Notes: generated by a model not told the origin, from the letters alone. Counted from the stretch's first letter, positions 16,370 to 25,665 are shown. The stretch: DNA of 64,000 nt from Peribacillus frigoritolerans (GCF_030676415.1 NZ_JAUUTW010000021.1:1-64000); one strand, 5' to 3'. Translations and numbers: made by a program.

Positions 16370-17163
16370 CCTGTTACAATGTGATAGAGGAACGGATTAT
16401 TTTTCCATATCACTTCCATTTTTTCTGGTCCTAGTTCTTTTATAAGTTGAGAAAACATGATGTCATGACCTATATATTCCAATGCTAAAAGTACAAGAGC
16501 TGGATCTTTAGTGGTTATAGCCCAAGCCTCGGTCTCTCTTGAAAAATTAGCTATTAATACTTCATTTTTATCTTTTACAATGATTGTTAAATTTCCCTGA
16601 GTTCTTTCTTCAATAATACTTGAAGCCATATAGTTATGATAAGTTGTAAAACCAGCTTTTTTTTCTTCCGAGCCGAATAAAATTGAAAAAATAGGAAGGT
16701 TTTCTTTTTCTTTCCTTCTTATAGATTCCTCTAAATCTCCCCACTGCGCTTCCCATAAGCTTAACCAAAGTTCCTCTTTTGCTTCACGTATCATAGTCCT
16801 CATTTCAGATAAGGCTATTTCAGCATTTGGTATCCGTTTAATTGTATGAATATCTTGTTGTACCTTAAGGAATTTCAACTCATTTTTCAGGTAATTAAGA
16901 GAGGCTTCATAATCAATTTTAGATCTATTTATAAGATCCTCAACTGGTAAAGGCTCGTAAGTAACAGGATCTGAAGGTATTTTGTAAATTGCACGCTTTT
17001 CTAATAATTTTTCAAGTACCTGATAAACCATAGATCTAGGGACACCAGAACGTTTGCTAACCTCGTAACCAGTAATAGGTGAGTGTTTCAATAATCCAAT
17101 ATAAGCTTGACTTTCATATTGCGTAAAACCTATTTTTTTCATTACATTTATTATTTCATCCAT
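16354..17163 (-). CDS. TrmB-family transcriptional regulator
   Basis: The 269-residue protein begins with a winged helix: KIGFTQYESQAYIGLLK, SPITGYEVSKRSGVPRSMVYQ and VLEKLLEKRAI, followed by YEPLPVEDLI and a coiled-coil stretch. The second half (from about residue 110) is the TrmB-type ligand domain seen in Bacillus regulators with this layout; no sugar-binding residues can be named. Two near-identical dyads, before its own gene (17194) and before the downstream exporter (16303), make autoregulation and control of the exporter likely. ATG at 17163 is preceded by AAAGGTTATTC. Confidence 0.8.
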   Translation of the reverse strand: MDEIINVMKKIGFTQYESQAYIGLLKHSPITGYEVSKRSGVPRSMVYQVLEKLLEKRAIYKIPSDPVTYEPLPVEDLINRSKIDYEASLNYLKNELKFLKVQQDIHTIKRIPNAEIALSEMRTMIREAKEELWLSLWEAQWGDLEESIRRKEKENLPIFSILFGSEEKKAGFTTYHNYMASSIIEERTQGNLTIIVKDKNEVLIANFSRETEAWAITTKDPALVLLALEYIGHDIMFSQLIKELGPEKMEVIWKNNPFLYHIVTGKRFN

Positions 17164-17193
17164 AAAAGAATAACCTTTCCATTTTTTTAGTTA

Positions 17194-17217
17194 TAGTAGT
17201 TATTATAATGCTGACTA
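17194..17217. promoter_or_regulatory. TrmB operator-like dyad (regulator gene)
   Basis: TAGTAGTTATTATAATGCTGACTA, the partner of 16303-16326, lies 30 to 55 bp before the regulator start and overlaps a TATAAT-like element. Confidence 0.6.
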
Positions 17218-17329
17218 TTTGTCATTTCAAGTTGTATGTTCAAATTTTCTGCATATTTAAGATACTTCTTAAACATGTTAAAAATATTAGAATCATAAGA
17301 AAGATAGTTAACATTTCATTCTATGAGGA

Positions 17330-17500
17330 ATTATTATTGCTTTCGACTGATTTTGAGGGGAACTTTTATGAATGTTTGAGAGGTCTAAGATCCACATATG
17401 GAGGTCACCCCTTCCATGTTTCACAGATTCTTCCCCTCTCAAAATCCCTTCGTCCAACCTTTGAGGTGGATAGCAGTCACACTGCCCCAAAGGATCAAAA
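17330..17500 (-). mobile_element. Possible solo noncoding end of an IS110-type element
   Basis: On the minus strand GGACGAAGGGATTTTGAGAG and GTGAAACATGGAAGGGG resemble, in the same order, GACGAAGGAATGAGAGAG and GAGACATGGGAGGG beside the IS110 transposase gene (about 46920-46990). No transposase is near. The rest of 17218-17630 shows nothing else. Confidence 0.3.
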
Positions 17501-17636
17501 TTAAAGTTATCTAAGATTGTTTTATAGAGTGGTTAGAGAATTTATAAAAGGTAACTAATATTATAGAATGAACGTTTCTAATCATACATAGAAATTTTCA
17601 CCTACATTCCACATGTCGGTTTTCTATCCAAAATAA

Positions 17637-17659
17637 AAACACCGCGGGAAACGGTGTTT
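17637..17659 (-). terminator. Terminator
   Basis: AAACACCG (17637-17644) pairs with CGGTGTTT (17652-17659); T-rich tail on the minus strand. It follows the methyltransferase remnant. Confidence 0.6.
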
Positions 17660-17747
17660 AACTCGGATCGTTAAGTTCGTGATTAAAGTCTTGAGTAGTC
17701 AAATTCGAAATTGTCATAAGAGGGTAATCCAGCTTAACGAAACCATT

Positions 17748-18135
17748 TTAACTTGCGGTATCTTTATGTAAAGCATTCGAAGCTTCGTTAAATTAGGTTT
17801 TATCTAATTCGAAACCAATAAAGTTCCGATTTAGATTTATAGCAGCTGTTCTGTTGATCCCCACCCATAAAACAATCCATTTTAGTTTCACCTTTATTGG
17901 TATGAGTTGCAATGATTTTTTCGAGAACAATTACTGGCTTTTGACAAGGGTGAACTCTCACTTTTCCACTAACTATGGGAGCTTCATAAGAAGCCCTATC
18001 ATAATAAGAATTAAACGTTCTTTTGTCCCTTTAGTATAGGAAATAAAATATTCTCTTGAGTTTGACAAATAATTTACTTTCGCATTAATTGTGACCGGAT
18101 TGGTTTTTTCCCAAATTCCTATTCTTTGTTGTTTC
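17748..18135 (-). pseudogene. Remnant of a site-specific DNA methyltransferase
   Basis: Pieces in changing frames read IWEKTNPVTINAKVNYLS, NSREYFISYTKGT, FNSYYDRASYEAPIV, VRVHPCQKPVIVLEKII, MDCFMG and INLNRNFIGFELDKT, ending at TAA 17748. This is the C-terminal half of a phage-type N6-adenine or N4-cytosine methylase, including HPCQKP and the IGFELD motif. Two frameshifts and one stop inactivate it. It suggests former prophage or restriction DNA. Confidence 0.7.
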
Positions 18136-18154
18136 AACTTCAGCTTTTCTTCTT

Positions 18155-18229
18155 TTAGATTCTTATGGCTTCGATGATAAAAATCCTTCCTTTTTTGACG
18201 ACTTTTCCTTTTACTTTAATTGCTTTCAT
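18155..18229 (-). CDS. 24-codon ORF, hypothetical
   Basis: ATG at 18229 with GGTGGG six bases upstream opens MKAIKVKGKVVKKGR and ends at TAA 18155. It lies between the flotillin and methyltransferase remnants. It may be a small basic protein or a fragment of the same decayed DNA. Confidence 0.3.
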   Translation of the reverse strand: MKAIKVKGKVVKKGRIFIIEAIRI

Positions 18230-18244
18230 TATTCCCACCAAAAA

Positions 18245-18838
18245 CAAAAGCTGATAAGCAGCATTTTCAAAATCATGTCCATTACGGCCGCTTGTCCAAA
18301 CTGTTCAAAAGCTTCAGCGATCTTCTGCTAGGCTTCTGCCTCTGCTACCCTTTTTAACCGGATAATTTCCGCTTCTGTCGTACCTTGCGCCCTTTGTGCG
18401 TCCGCTTTAGCAAGACCGTCCATCCGAACACGTTCCGCTTCCGCTTTCGCCATGGCTTCAATTTTATACTTATCGGCATCCGCCTTTTTCTTCACTTCTG
18501 AATCATATTGCTTTTCACGGCGAAGGATTTCTTTTTCCTCCAGCTCAATTTGCTTCTGCCGCTCGATGATCCTGATTTGCATTTCCTGCTCTGTTACTTC
18601 CTGTTTAGATCTGGCCGTTTCAAGATCGTAAGCTTGGTCAGCTCGTGCTTTGGCAATATCCTGCTCGCGACGGAATTCCGCAACCTTTAGCTTGTTGATT
18701 TTTTCGGCTTCGGCTATTTCGGTTGCCCTTTCAAGTTCGGCACGCTGGGCTTCCTTTGAAACTTCGGCTCGCTTGATTCGCGTTTCTTTCTCTGCATCGG
18801 CGGTAGCTATATCGGCATCCCTCTTCACCTGAGAATAA
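18245..18838 (-). pseudogene. floT: Fragment of flotillin (FloT/YuaG)
   Basis: The minus strand encodes the coiled-coil middle and early C-terminal part of a flotillin: VKRDADIATADAEKE, REQDIAKARADQAYDLETA, VKKKADADKYKIEAMAKAE, EIIRLKRVAEAEA. An in-frame TAG at 18328 interrupts it, after which QKIAEAFEQFGQAAVMDMI continues in the same frame. The SPFH domain at the N-terminus and the last residues are missing; the break points are abrupt (18838 and about 18245). Confidence 0.8.
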
Positions 18839-18984
18839 GATTATTTTGGAATTAGGGTGAAAAAGTAGATATTATTGAAGTAGTACTTAAGTGTATTATT
18901 TTAAGAAGCCATAAAATTAATCATAAGCATGGGAGAATATTAAGTTTAGTATTCAGTCGTTATAATTGGTGTACCCATTGATCG

Positions 18985-19058
18985 CCCAACCCCTATAGTC
19001 AAAAAAAAGAGTTTCCAAAGCAACTCAATGTTTTCTTTAACAAACGCACCCATAGTCA
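18985..19058 (+). repeat. Diverged copy of the dispersed CTGCCCCG repeat
   Basis: CCAACCCCTATAGTC, AAAGAGTTTCCAAAGCAACTC and TTAACAAACGCACCCATAGTC follow the block order of the 51355 copy. Confidence 0.45.
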
Positions 19059-19160
19059 CGAAATAGAAAGAGGATATAGCATTCTGATTAAAACAAAGAA
19101 GTAAACGCACATAGCCTTTTAAAGCTTAATGGGTGGTAAGTTTAAAACGAGAATATCATA

Positions 19161-19190
19161 AAAAAAACCGTCTAGATTTGACGAGTTTTT
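19161..19190 (-). terminator. Terminator
   Basis: On the minus strand AACTCGTC pairs with GACGGTT and is followed by eight T's. It ends the short ORF 19194-19348. Confidence 0.55.
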
Positions 19191-19193
19191 TGG

Positions 19194-19348
19194 TTATTGC
19201 CATTCATTACTGCTTATCCCACGAGCATCTTCAATATCAAAGCCACGTGAACTTAATATAGAAAAGAAAAATTCTTCATCTAAGTATTCACCCTCGTATA
19301 ACACTCTTCCACAAAAGCAATAGAAAAGTTTTTTTAACTTGCATATCC
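19194..19348 (-). pseudogene. Short Cys/acidic hypothetical, probably truncated
   Basis: Minus strand, open to TAA at 19194: KLFYCFCGRVLYEGEYLD and FFSILSSRGFDIEDARGISS. It looks like a real small protein (C-x-C, acidic tail) but no start codon with a ribosome binding site is visible upstream, so the N-terminus is lost or it starts at a rare codon. Confidence 0.35.
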
Positions 19349-19394
19349 CTCACAACTATATCTGCCTGAATATTTTTCGTGATGTCATCCTTAA

Positions 19395-19697
19395 TTAGTT
19401 GAATAAAAGACCAAGGCTAGTCAAGAATGCAGGTTCTTTCTTTAATTCAAGTTTAGGATATTGCTCATTCAATGACTCATAAGATGATGTATTTGTAACA
19501 GGTCCCACATTGTTTATGTTGTTGTCCTCTAGTAAATCCACTGTAATTTCTTTTCCAACAGCATGTAGCGAATACCTGTGATCACCACTAGGTACAAGAT
19601 TTGGATGAATTCGAGCGAAATCATCTTTTTCATTCGTGCACGCTACTAGCATGGATAAGATTAGAAATATTAAACTTCCACATGTAATCTTTTTCAT
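19395..19697 (-). CDS. Small lipoprotein, hypothetical
   Basis: The 100-residue product has a type II signal peptide MKKITCGSLIFLILSML ending in the lipobox LVAC, then a hydrophilic domain (HPNLVPSGDHRYSLHAVGKE). The ATG at 19697 has GGGAG six bases upstream. I do not recognise the mature domain. Confidence 0.6.
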   Translation of the reverse strand: MKKITCGSLIFLILSMLVACTNEKDDFARIHPNLVPSGDHRYSLHAVGKEITVDLLEDNNINNVGPVTNTSSYESLNEQYPKLELKKEPAFLTSLGLLFN

Positions 19698-19703
19698 ATT
19701 CAA

Positions 19704-20400
19704 CTCCCTAATAATGGCTCATCAACAACCCAACAATTCTGCCTCATTACTGAAATAAACTAATATGAATCATTTGGTAAATTGTAGTAATTTAAACTTA
19801 TCATAGATTGCCTCTGTTGAGAACAGGCAACTATCAACAATCATCTTGCTTACCTTTGCATCATCATTCGATGCCTGATGTGGTCAAGGAATTGAAACCA
19901 ACTCAAATTATGGTGGAGGTATTTTGTCTTTTAATCTCTTCAACAGAAGAGACAAACCTTTCATTAAATCCACCTAACAACCAGGATTGTTTTTTCACAG
20001 CTACCACTTTTATCCCCCTTAATGACAACTTTATTTCTTGTTTTTTCCTCCTTTGTATCCTTTAAAGATAAAGAAGTATGTATTACAATATATCAATAGT
20101 TATAAAATGGAATTTTAGTTAATGATTACATATCACTAATAGGGGGCTAAGTAGGGGAATTTTCTGTAATTCACAGCGATTATCATTTGAATCGTAATCA
20201 TGGTAGTAACAATCTACTTGTCGTTAAAATTTTAAAGGACCTTATTGCATATTAAATAAGGCCGCCGAAAAGGAGAAACTTAAAATTTATATTGAAATTA
20301 ATTTTATCAGGTCATAATACAATACAATCTTATGTATTTAATTTGTGATTAATTTTTTGAAAATTATTTCTTTTTGAAAAAATAAAATTTAGTTCTTTCA
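19704..20400. other. Long intergenic stretch
   Basis: No supported gene. 19720-19760 vaguely resembles the dispersed repeat, and CCTTATT/AATAAGG near 20239-20262 forms a hairpin in the brnQ leader without a T-run. No T-box or riboswitch was recognised. Confidence 0.35.
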
Positions 20401-20413
20401 TGGAGGTTTTAAT

Positions 20414-21757
20414 TTGGCTACTAGAGTACCATTTTCATTTATATTAGTTATTGGTTTAATGTTATTTGCTCTATTTTTCGGGGCAGGAAATTTAATTTTT
20501 CCACCAATGCTTGGTCAATCAGCAGGAATGAATATTTGGTCAGCAAATGCAGGGTTTTTAATAACAGGAGTTGGCTTACCGTTACTTGGTGTGTTAGCAC
20601 TTGGTTTTTCGGGGAAAGATGATCTACAGTCGTTAGCAAGTCGGGTACATCCTGTATTTGGTATTGTATTCACAACCGTTCTTTATTTAGCCATTGGTCC
20701 TTTATTTGCTTTGCCTAGATCAGGAAACGTTTCTTTTGAAATCGGTATAAAACCTTTTTTGTCCGAAAATTCAGGCTCTACACCTTTACTTATTTTTACA
20801 ATCATCTTTTTTAGCATTACGTGCCTTTTTTCGATCAATCCCGCAAAAGTTGTCGGAATTGTTGGGAAAATATTAACACCAATCAAGATAACGTTCATTG
20901 GAATCCTAGTAGTAGTTGCTTTTAATCATCCAATCGGAGATTTTCAAGCACCTATTAAGAATTATTCAGTTCAACCATTTTTTAATGGGTTTAGAGAAGG
21001 TTATTTAACAATGGATACGCTTGCATCTTTTGTTTTTGGCATCATCATCATTAATGCCATTAAAGAAAAAGGTGCAAAAACAAAAAAACAAATTATGGTT
21101 GTTTGTGCAAAAGCAACTGGAATTGCTGCCTTTTTCCTAGCAACCATGTATTCAGCTCTTTCTTATATGGGTGCTTCAAGTGTAGAAAAACTTGGGCACC
21201 TGGAAAATGGAGGTACCATCTTAGCAAAAGTCTCGGATTATTATTTTGGAGCTTATGGCGGGATATTATTAGGATTAATGATTACAGTAGCTTGTTTAAC
21301 AACAAGCGTAGGACTTGTTACATCTTGTTCTTCATTCTTCCATAAACTATTTCCAAAGGTACCTTACAAAACAATTGCTATTAGTTTATCTATTTTTAGT
21401 GCAATAGTTGCCAATATTGGGCTAACACAGTTAATTGCTGTTTCTATTCCTCTCTTAACAGCTATTTATCCATTAGCCATTGTATTAATTTTCTTGACAT
21501 TTTTTCATTCTTTATTTAAAGGGAAAGCTGAAGTGTATCAAGGAAGCTTACTTCTAACATTTATCATTAGTTTATTTGATGGATTAAATCGAGCTGGTAT
21601 ACACTTTTCATCCATTAATAATTTTTTTTATGAAATTCTTCCTATGTACGATGTCGGACTAGGGTGGATTATTCCAGCAATTGTTGGAGGATTTATAGGG
21701 TTTAGCAGTAGCATACTACGAGGGAAATTCGGTCTTAATCCCCCAACTAGTAGTTAA
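20414..21757 (+). CDS. brnQ: Branched-chain amino acid carrier (BrnQ family)
   Basis: The 447-residue membrane protein has about 12 hydrophobic segments and the family signature FFGAGNLIFPPMLGQ near the N-terminus, with LATMYSALSYMGASS in the middle. BrnQ carriers import leucine, isoleucine and valine with sodium or protons. The start is TTG at 20414, six bases after GGAGG. It is a single gene with the terminator 21772-21808 behind it. Confidence 0.9.
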   Translation: MATRVPFSFILVIGLMLFALFFGAGNLIFPPMLGQSAGMNIWSANAGFLITGVGLPLLGVLALGFSGKDDLQSLASRVHPVFGIVFTTVLYLAIGPLFALPRSGNVSFEIGIKPFLSENSGSTPLLIFTIIFFSITCLFSINPAKVVGIVGKILTPIKITFIGILVVVAFNHPIGDFQAPIKNYSVQPFFNGFREGYLTMDTLASFVFGIIIINAIKEKGAKTKKQIMVVCAKATGIAAFFLATMYSALSYMGASSVEKLGHLENGGTILAKVSDYYFGAYGGILLGLMITVACLTTSVGLVTSCSSFFHKLFPKVPYKTIAISLSIFSAIVANIGLTQLIAVSIPLLTAIYPLAIVLIFLTFFHSLFKGKAEVYQGSLLLTFIISLFDGLNRAGIHFSSINNFFYEILPMYDVGLGWIIPAIVGGFIGFSSSILRGKFGLNPPTSS

Positions 21758-21771
21758 ATAAATATAAAAAT

Positions 21772-21808
21772 AAGGTCAACCCAGTGATTTTTTACTGGTT
21801 GACCTTTT
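21772..21808 (+). terminator. brnQ terminator
   Basis: AAGGTCAACCCAGT (21772-21785) pairs with ACTGGTTGACCTT (one mismatch) ending in TTTT at 21808. Confidence 0.8.
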
Positions 21809-21890
21809 AAAATTGAATGTTGAAGCCAGGAACCGACCTGTTTGTCCGTTATTGAAGGGTCACCATAACAATCGTTTTAGGAATTAATCT

Positions 21891-21925
21891 ACTAAAAAAG
21901 GCTGCTTAACGTAACCTTTTTTAGT
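21891..21925. terminator. Bidirectional terminator, 3' of bla
   Basis: ACTAAAAAAGG (21891-21901) and CCTTTTTTAGT (21915-21925) are exact arms. Confidence 0.7.
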
Positions 21926-21936
21926 ACAATCATATA

Positions 21937-22869
21937 CTATTTATTTTTTACTTTAAGGGCCTTAATTACTACTTCTGTTGTCTCAGCAATAAGGTCGTCG
22001 TTATAATCAGCATCTTTTTTATCACGACTTGAAAGTACAGCAAGAACAATAGGGGCTCCTTTTGATGGCCAAATGATCGAAATGTCATTTCGCGTACCAT
22101 ATAATCCTGCTCCAGTCTTATCAGCCACTACCCAACCTTTCGGCACTCCTGCACGAATTAACGCATCTCCAGTAGTATTTCTCTTCATCCAATCTATTAA
22201 AAGTTCACGTTTCTCAGTTGGAAGTGCATCTCCCAATGTAAAAGCCTGAAGACTAGTAGCAAGTGCTCTTGGTGTACTCGTATCATGAGTTTCACCAGGA
22301 TTAACTTCATTTAAATCTGGCTCAAATCGCTCAGGGTTGGTAACATTATCCCCGATTTCCTCCAGTGCCTTTTTAAATCCAGCCGGTCCCCCCAGTTGTT
22401 TAAGGATAAGGTTTCCAGCAGTATTGTCACTGTATCGAAGAGAAGCATCTGAAAGTTCCTTAAGAGTCATCCCCGTATCAACATGCTTTTCTGTAATCGG
22501 ATTATAATTAACAAGATCCTCACGTGTATAGGTAATTCTTTGATTAAGTTCTTCTATTGATTTCTGTTGTAAAAGTACTCCTACAGCTAGAGCCTTATGA
22601 GTAGATGCATAAGCAAAACGCTCATCTGGATGATAGGTTACTGTTTGGTTTGTACCAGTATCCAACGCAAAGACACCAAGTTTAGCATCAAATTTTTCTT
22701 CAAGCTTAGCAAAATGATGATTATTGGCAGTTTCTTGTTTTTTAGGTTTAGTTAATTCAGCATTAACGTTATTGTTTGAACAACCTACAAGCGTTGCACA
22801 TGAAAGAAATAGAACAGGCACAATTTTTCTGAATGCGGAAGTACTAAAAATATTGTTCAATGATTTCAT
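21937..22869 (-). CDS. bla: Class A beta-lactamase
   Basis: The 310-residue precursor has a lipoprotein-type signal (SCATLVGC) and the class A catalytic set: STHK (active-site Ser and Lys), SDN, the omega-loop Glu in FEPDLNE, and KTGAG. The protein hydrolyses penicillin-type beta-lactams outside the membrane and is like Bacillus BlaP/PenP and staphylococcal BlaZ. I start at the ATG 22869 with AAAGAGG upstream; a TTG at 22878 is an alternative. Divergent blaR1-blaI and three dyads between them (23029-23079) show it is inducible. Confidence 0.93.
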   Translation of the reverse strand: MKSLNNIFSTSAFRKIVPVLFLSCATLVGCSNNNVNAELTKPKKQETANNHHFAKLEEKFDAKLGVFALDTGTNQTVTYHPDERFAYASTHKALAVGVLLQQKSIEELNQRITYTREDLVNYNPITEKHVDTGMTLKELSDASLRYSDNTAGNLILKQLGGPAGFKKALEEIGDNVTNPERFEPDLNEVNPGETHDTSTPRALATSLQAFTLGDALPTEKRELLIDWMKRNTTGDALIRAGVPKGWVVADKTGAGLYGTRNDISIIWPSKGAPIVLAVLSSRDKKDADYNDDLIAETTEVVIKALKVKNK

Positions 22870-23028
22870 AAGATTCAACCTCTTTCTAAAAAATATTTAT
22901 TATATATTCTCCTGGGATAGCAGCCGGATCTTTAACTGTTGCACCCTATCTTTTGTTCATGGTGTAGACCTCCTGATTATTTGATTAGACTCTTATGTAC
23001 GAATTGAAAAAACCAAGGAGTTTTAACA

Positions 23029-23092
23029 GATTACATTTGTAGTCTTATTGCATCTGTAGTACAGTATTACATATGTAATCAAATAAAGTCAA
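23029..23092. promoter_or_regulatory. bla/blaR1 divergent promoter region with BlaI-type dyads
   Basis: Dyads: GATTACATTTGTAGTC (23029-23044), CTGTAGTACAG (23054-23064) and ATTACATATGTAAT (23066-23079), all with the TACA/TGTA arms of BlaI/MecI operators. For bla (minus) TTGACT (23092-23087), 17 nt, TAATAC (23069-23064). For blaR1 a weaker TTGCAT (23048-23053), 18 nt, TATGTA. Confidence 0.8.
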
Positions 23093-23167
23093 TTCTTTAT
23101 TTTTTCACCCTCAAACCACTATAAATATGCTATATACCTGTTTTTTAAAATTTAAAAGTCAAGAGAG

Positions 23168-24994
23168 TTGGTATTGAAGGACATGTTTTTAACTCATTTT
23201 ATAATAGGTCTATTGGTGTCTTCATTTTCCATTCCTGTTATTCTACTTATTCGAAAATGGTTTGGAAGACAATTAACAGCAAAATGGTACTATCATTTGT
23301 GGATGTTTCTTTTTATGGCTTTAGCACTTCCATTCATACCTACTGATTTATATAATTTTAGTACTCTCTTTAGCGGTGGAGATACATATCAGGCTAATGC
23401 CCCCAGCTCTAATATGAACATAACTGGAACTGATATGATACAAGGCCTCCACCTAATACAAGACTTTTCTGTATCGGTCAATCGGCCGGACCTGTCCTTA
23501 CTTAATATTGGAGTGATGGGTTTATGGATGTCAGGGATGCTTTTATTTACCTTTACTATGGTTCGTGGATTGCTCACACTTAGAAGGATAAAGAATTATT
23601 CTTCTCCGTTTTCCAATCAAGAAGTTCTCGTGCTTTTCGAAGAATGCAAGAAAAGACTACAGATTAAAAAATCAATAAAGATTGTAATTTCGAAAAGAGT
23701 CCAATCTCCAATGATATTCGGACTTTTTCAAACATATATCGTCTTACCTTCCCAGCATGAAAACTGGCTTAGCTTGAAAAATTACGAGTATATCTTTCTT
23801 CATGAACTAAGTCACTATAAAAACAAGGATTTGCTGACAAATTACGTGATATTGTTCTATCAAATCATTTATTGGTTTAATCCCCTTGTCTGGCTTGCTT
23901 TTAGAGAAATGAGATTGGATCGGGAAATCGCATGTGATACATCTGTTTTACAGTTAATAGATGATAATTCATTTAGTGAATATGGAAATACAATCATTAA
24001 TTTTTTGGATCTTTCAAAACGGTCAAGTAAGCTTCAGATAGTGACACATTTAAACGGTTCGAAGCTTCAAATCAAAAAACGAATTGAACAAATTTCTGCC
24101 TATAAACATTCCACAAAAAAATCAATAAGAAAAAGCGTCTTTATTTATGTGTTGGCCAGTATCATTTTGACAATTCAATTACCTTTCGTTTCCGCATTTG
24201 CAACGGAAAACGACCGATACTATTTTAAAAATGATGGAGTGGTTTTTGAGGATTTACATCAATTCTTTAAAGGGTATGAAGGAAGCTTTGTTTTATATGA
24301 TCATGACGCACAGCAATATCGCATTTATAATGAAGAGAAAAGTACGTTGCGGGTATCACCTGATTCCACATATAAAATCTATAGTGCCTTATTTGCACTA
24401 GAATCAAATGTGATATCACCCGAAGAATCCACCCTTTCCTGGGATGGGACGGAGCAACCCTATGACGCTTGGAATATGAATCAGGATGTTACATCTGCTT
24501 TACAAAATTCTGTAAACTGGTATTTCCAAGAATTAGATCGTAGAACAGGATTTGAAACAATACAATCCAATCTACAAGCGATAAACTATGGTAATTCCGA
24601 TGTATCTGGGGAATTGGGCGAATTCTGGCTCGAATCATCATTGAAAATTTCTCCAGTCGAGCAAGTCCAACTGCTGCAAGCCTTTTATTACAATCAATTG
24701 GGATATAATGAAATGCATAACCAAGTTGTAAAGGAAGCACTACTCTTAGAAAAGGGTGAGGAAGCTCGCCTATCAGGAAAAACAGGTACAGGAACAGTGA
24801 ATGGAAAAAACATCAATGGTTGGTTTATCGGGTATGTAGAGACGAAGAACAATACTTATTTCTTTGCTACCAATATACAAAATGAAGATGATTCATCTGG
24901 AAGCAAGGCGGGAGAAATTACTTTATCAATTTTAAAAGATTTAGGAATCTATAAAGAAAATGGAGGGGAGAAAAATGGAGAAAAACATTCCTAG
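23168..24994 (+). CDS. blaR1: Beta-lactam sensor/signal transducer BlaR1
   Basis: The 608-residue protein combines an N-terminal four-helix membrane domain with a cytosolic M56 zinc protease (HELSHYKNKD, and the later Glu in EIACD) and an extracellular penicillin-binding sensor domain after the TM segment near residue 325. The sensor keeps STYK, SVNWYF (SxN) and KTGTGTVNG. Acylation by beta-lactam triggers the protease, which relieves BlaI. The start is uncertain: TTG at 23168 or 23174, or the ATG at 23183. Its 3' end overlaps blaI by 20 bp, implying coupled translation. Confidence 0.92.
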   Translation: MVLKDMFLTHFIIGLLVSSFSIPVILLIRKWFGRQLTAKWYYHLWMFLFMALALPFIPTDLYNFSTLFSGGDTYQANAPSSNMNITGTDMIQGLHLIQDFSVSVNRPDLSLLNIGVMGLWMSGMLLFTFTMVRGLLTLRRIKNYSSPFSNQEVLVLFEECKKRLQIKKSIKIVISKRVQSPMIFGLFQTYIVLPSQHENWLSLKNYEYIFLHELSHYKNKDLLTNYVILFYQIIYWFNPLVWLAFREMRLDREIACDTSVLQLIDDNSFSEYGNTIINFLDLSKRSSKLQIVTHLNGSKLQIKKRIEQISAYKHSTKKSIRKSVFIYVLASIILTIQLPFVSAFATENDRYYFKNDGVVFEDLHQFFKGYEGSFVLYDHDAQQYRIYNEEKSTLRVSPDSTYKIYSALFALESNVISPEESTLSWDGTEQPYDAWNMNQDVTSALQNSVNWYFQELDRRTGFETIQSNLQAINYGNSDVSGELGEFWLESSLKISPVEQVQLLQAFYYNQLGYNEMHNQVVKEALLLEKGEEARLSGKTGTGTVNGKNINGWFIGYVETKNNTYFFATNIQNEDDSSGSKAGEITLSILKDLGIYKENGGEKNGEKHS

Positions 24995-25355
24995 CATATC
25001 AGAATCAGAATGGGAAATCATGAACGTGCTTTGGGATAAAGCCCCTCAAACAGCAAATGACATCATAGTTTCCTTACAGGAGAGTACCCATTGGAAGCCG
25101 AAAACCATACGCACTCTTCTCGACCGATTGGTTCAAAAAGATGTAGTAGGTGTCAATAAAAACCTAAGAGTTTACACCTTTTACCCGCTCTATTCACAGG
25201 AAGAGTGCCAGCGTGCCGAGACCGAATCATTTATCAACCGTATCTATGGAGGTACCCTGAAATCCATGCTTGTCCAGTTCATTCAGGAAGACACCCTATC
25301 TGATGATGATATCAATGAACTACGCTTTATTTTAAATAAGAAACCTAAAAAGTAA
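24975..25355 (+). CDS. blaI: BlaI/MecI-family repressor
   Basis: The 126-residue protein has the winged helix of BlaI: SESEWEIMNVLWDKAPQTAND, WKPKTIRTLLDRLVQKDVV and a C-terminal dimer region with the cleavage zone after residue 100. It represses bla and blaR1 at the dyads 23029-23079. The ATG at 24975 has GGAGGGG about six bases upstream and is preferred over 24960. The terminator 25363-25399 ends the operon. Confidence 0.92.
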   Translation: MEKNIPSISESEWEIMNVLWDKAPQTANDIIVSLQESTHWKPKTIRTLLDRLVQKDVVGVNKNLRVYTFYPLYSQEECQRAETESFINRIYGGTLKSMLVQFIQEDTLSDDDINELRFILNKKPKK

Positions 25356-25362
25356 TACTATT

Positions 25363-25399
25363 AAAAAAGCGATTTGGGATTTTTCCAAATCTCTTTTTT
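25363..25399 (+). terminator. blaI terminator
   Basis: AAAAAAGCGATTTGG pairs with CCAAATCTCTTTTTT across a T-rich loop. Confidence 0.75.
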
Positions 25400-25537
25400 C
25401 GGTCGAAATCGAAATAGCTGAGGACATATTTCTCATGTAATTATCGCTTTCTTGCTCTTCTCTGTAAATACTACGCCCGTTAGTCATAAACTAAAAAACA
25501 AGTGCAGAGCTACATACGAAAAGAGCCATTAACTATA

Positions 25538-25665
25538 AATGAATAAATAGAAAGGGCATGTTTTGAAAAAAGATTATCAAAACATGCCCTTATATTACTA
25601 TTAAATTGGATTGTTCTTTTATAAAAACGCTGACCTTTTTTGTCTTCCTTAATAAACAAACGTAC
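25538..25665. mobile_element. IS1182-derived hairpin element, copy 1
   Basis: ATGAATAAATAGAAAGGGCA, then the 15-bp stem AAGGGCATGTTTTGA/TCAAAACATGCCCTT (25552-25591), then CTTTTATAAAAA and TTCCTTAATAAACAAACG. The same blocks occur at 34535 and 39500; the third copy is joined to an IS1182 transposase start. Confidence 0.65.

Noticed and set aside
17208-17504. 98-codon plus-strand ORF
   Set aside because: Starts inside the TrmB operator and runs antisense through the IS110-like end; no binding site.
19808-20065. 85-codon plus-strand ORF
   Set aside because: No ribosome binding site, odd composition and no recognisable motif.
20239-20262. Leader hairpin before brnQ as T-box or leucine attenuator
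   Set aside because: No T-box sequence, specifier or antiterminator, and no T-run follows the hairpin.
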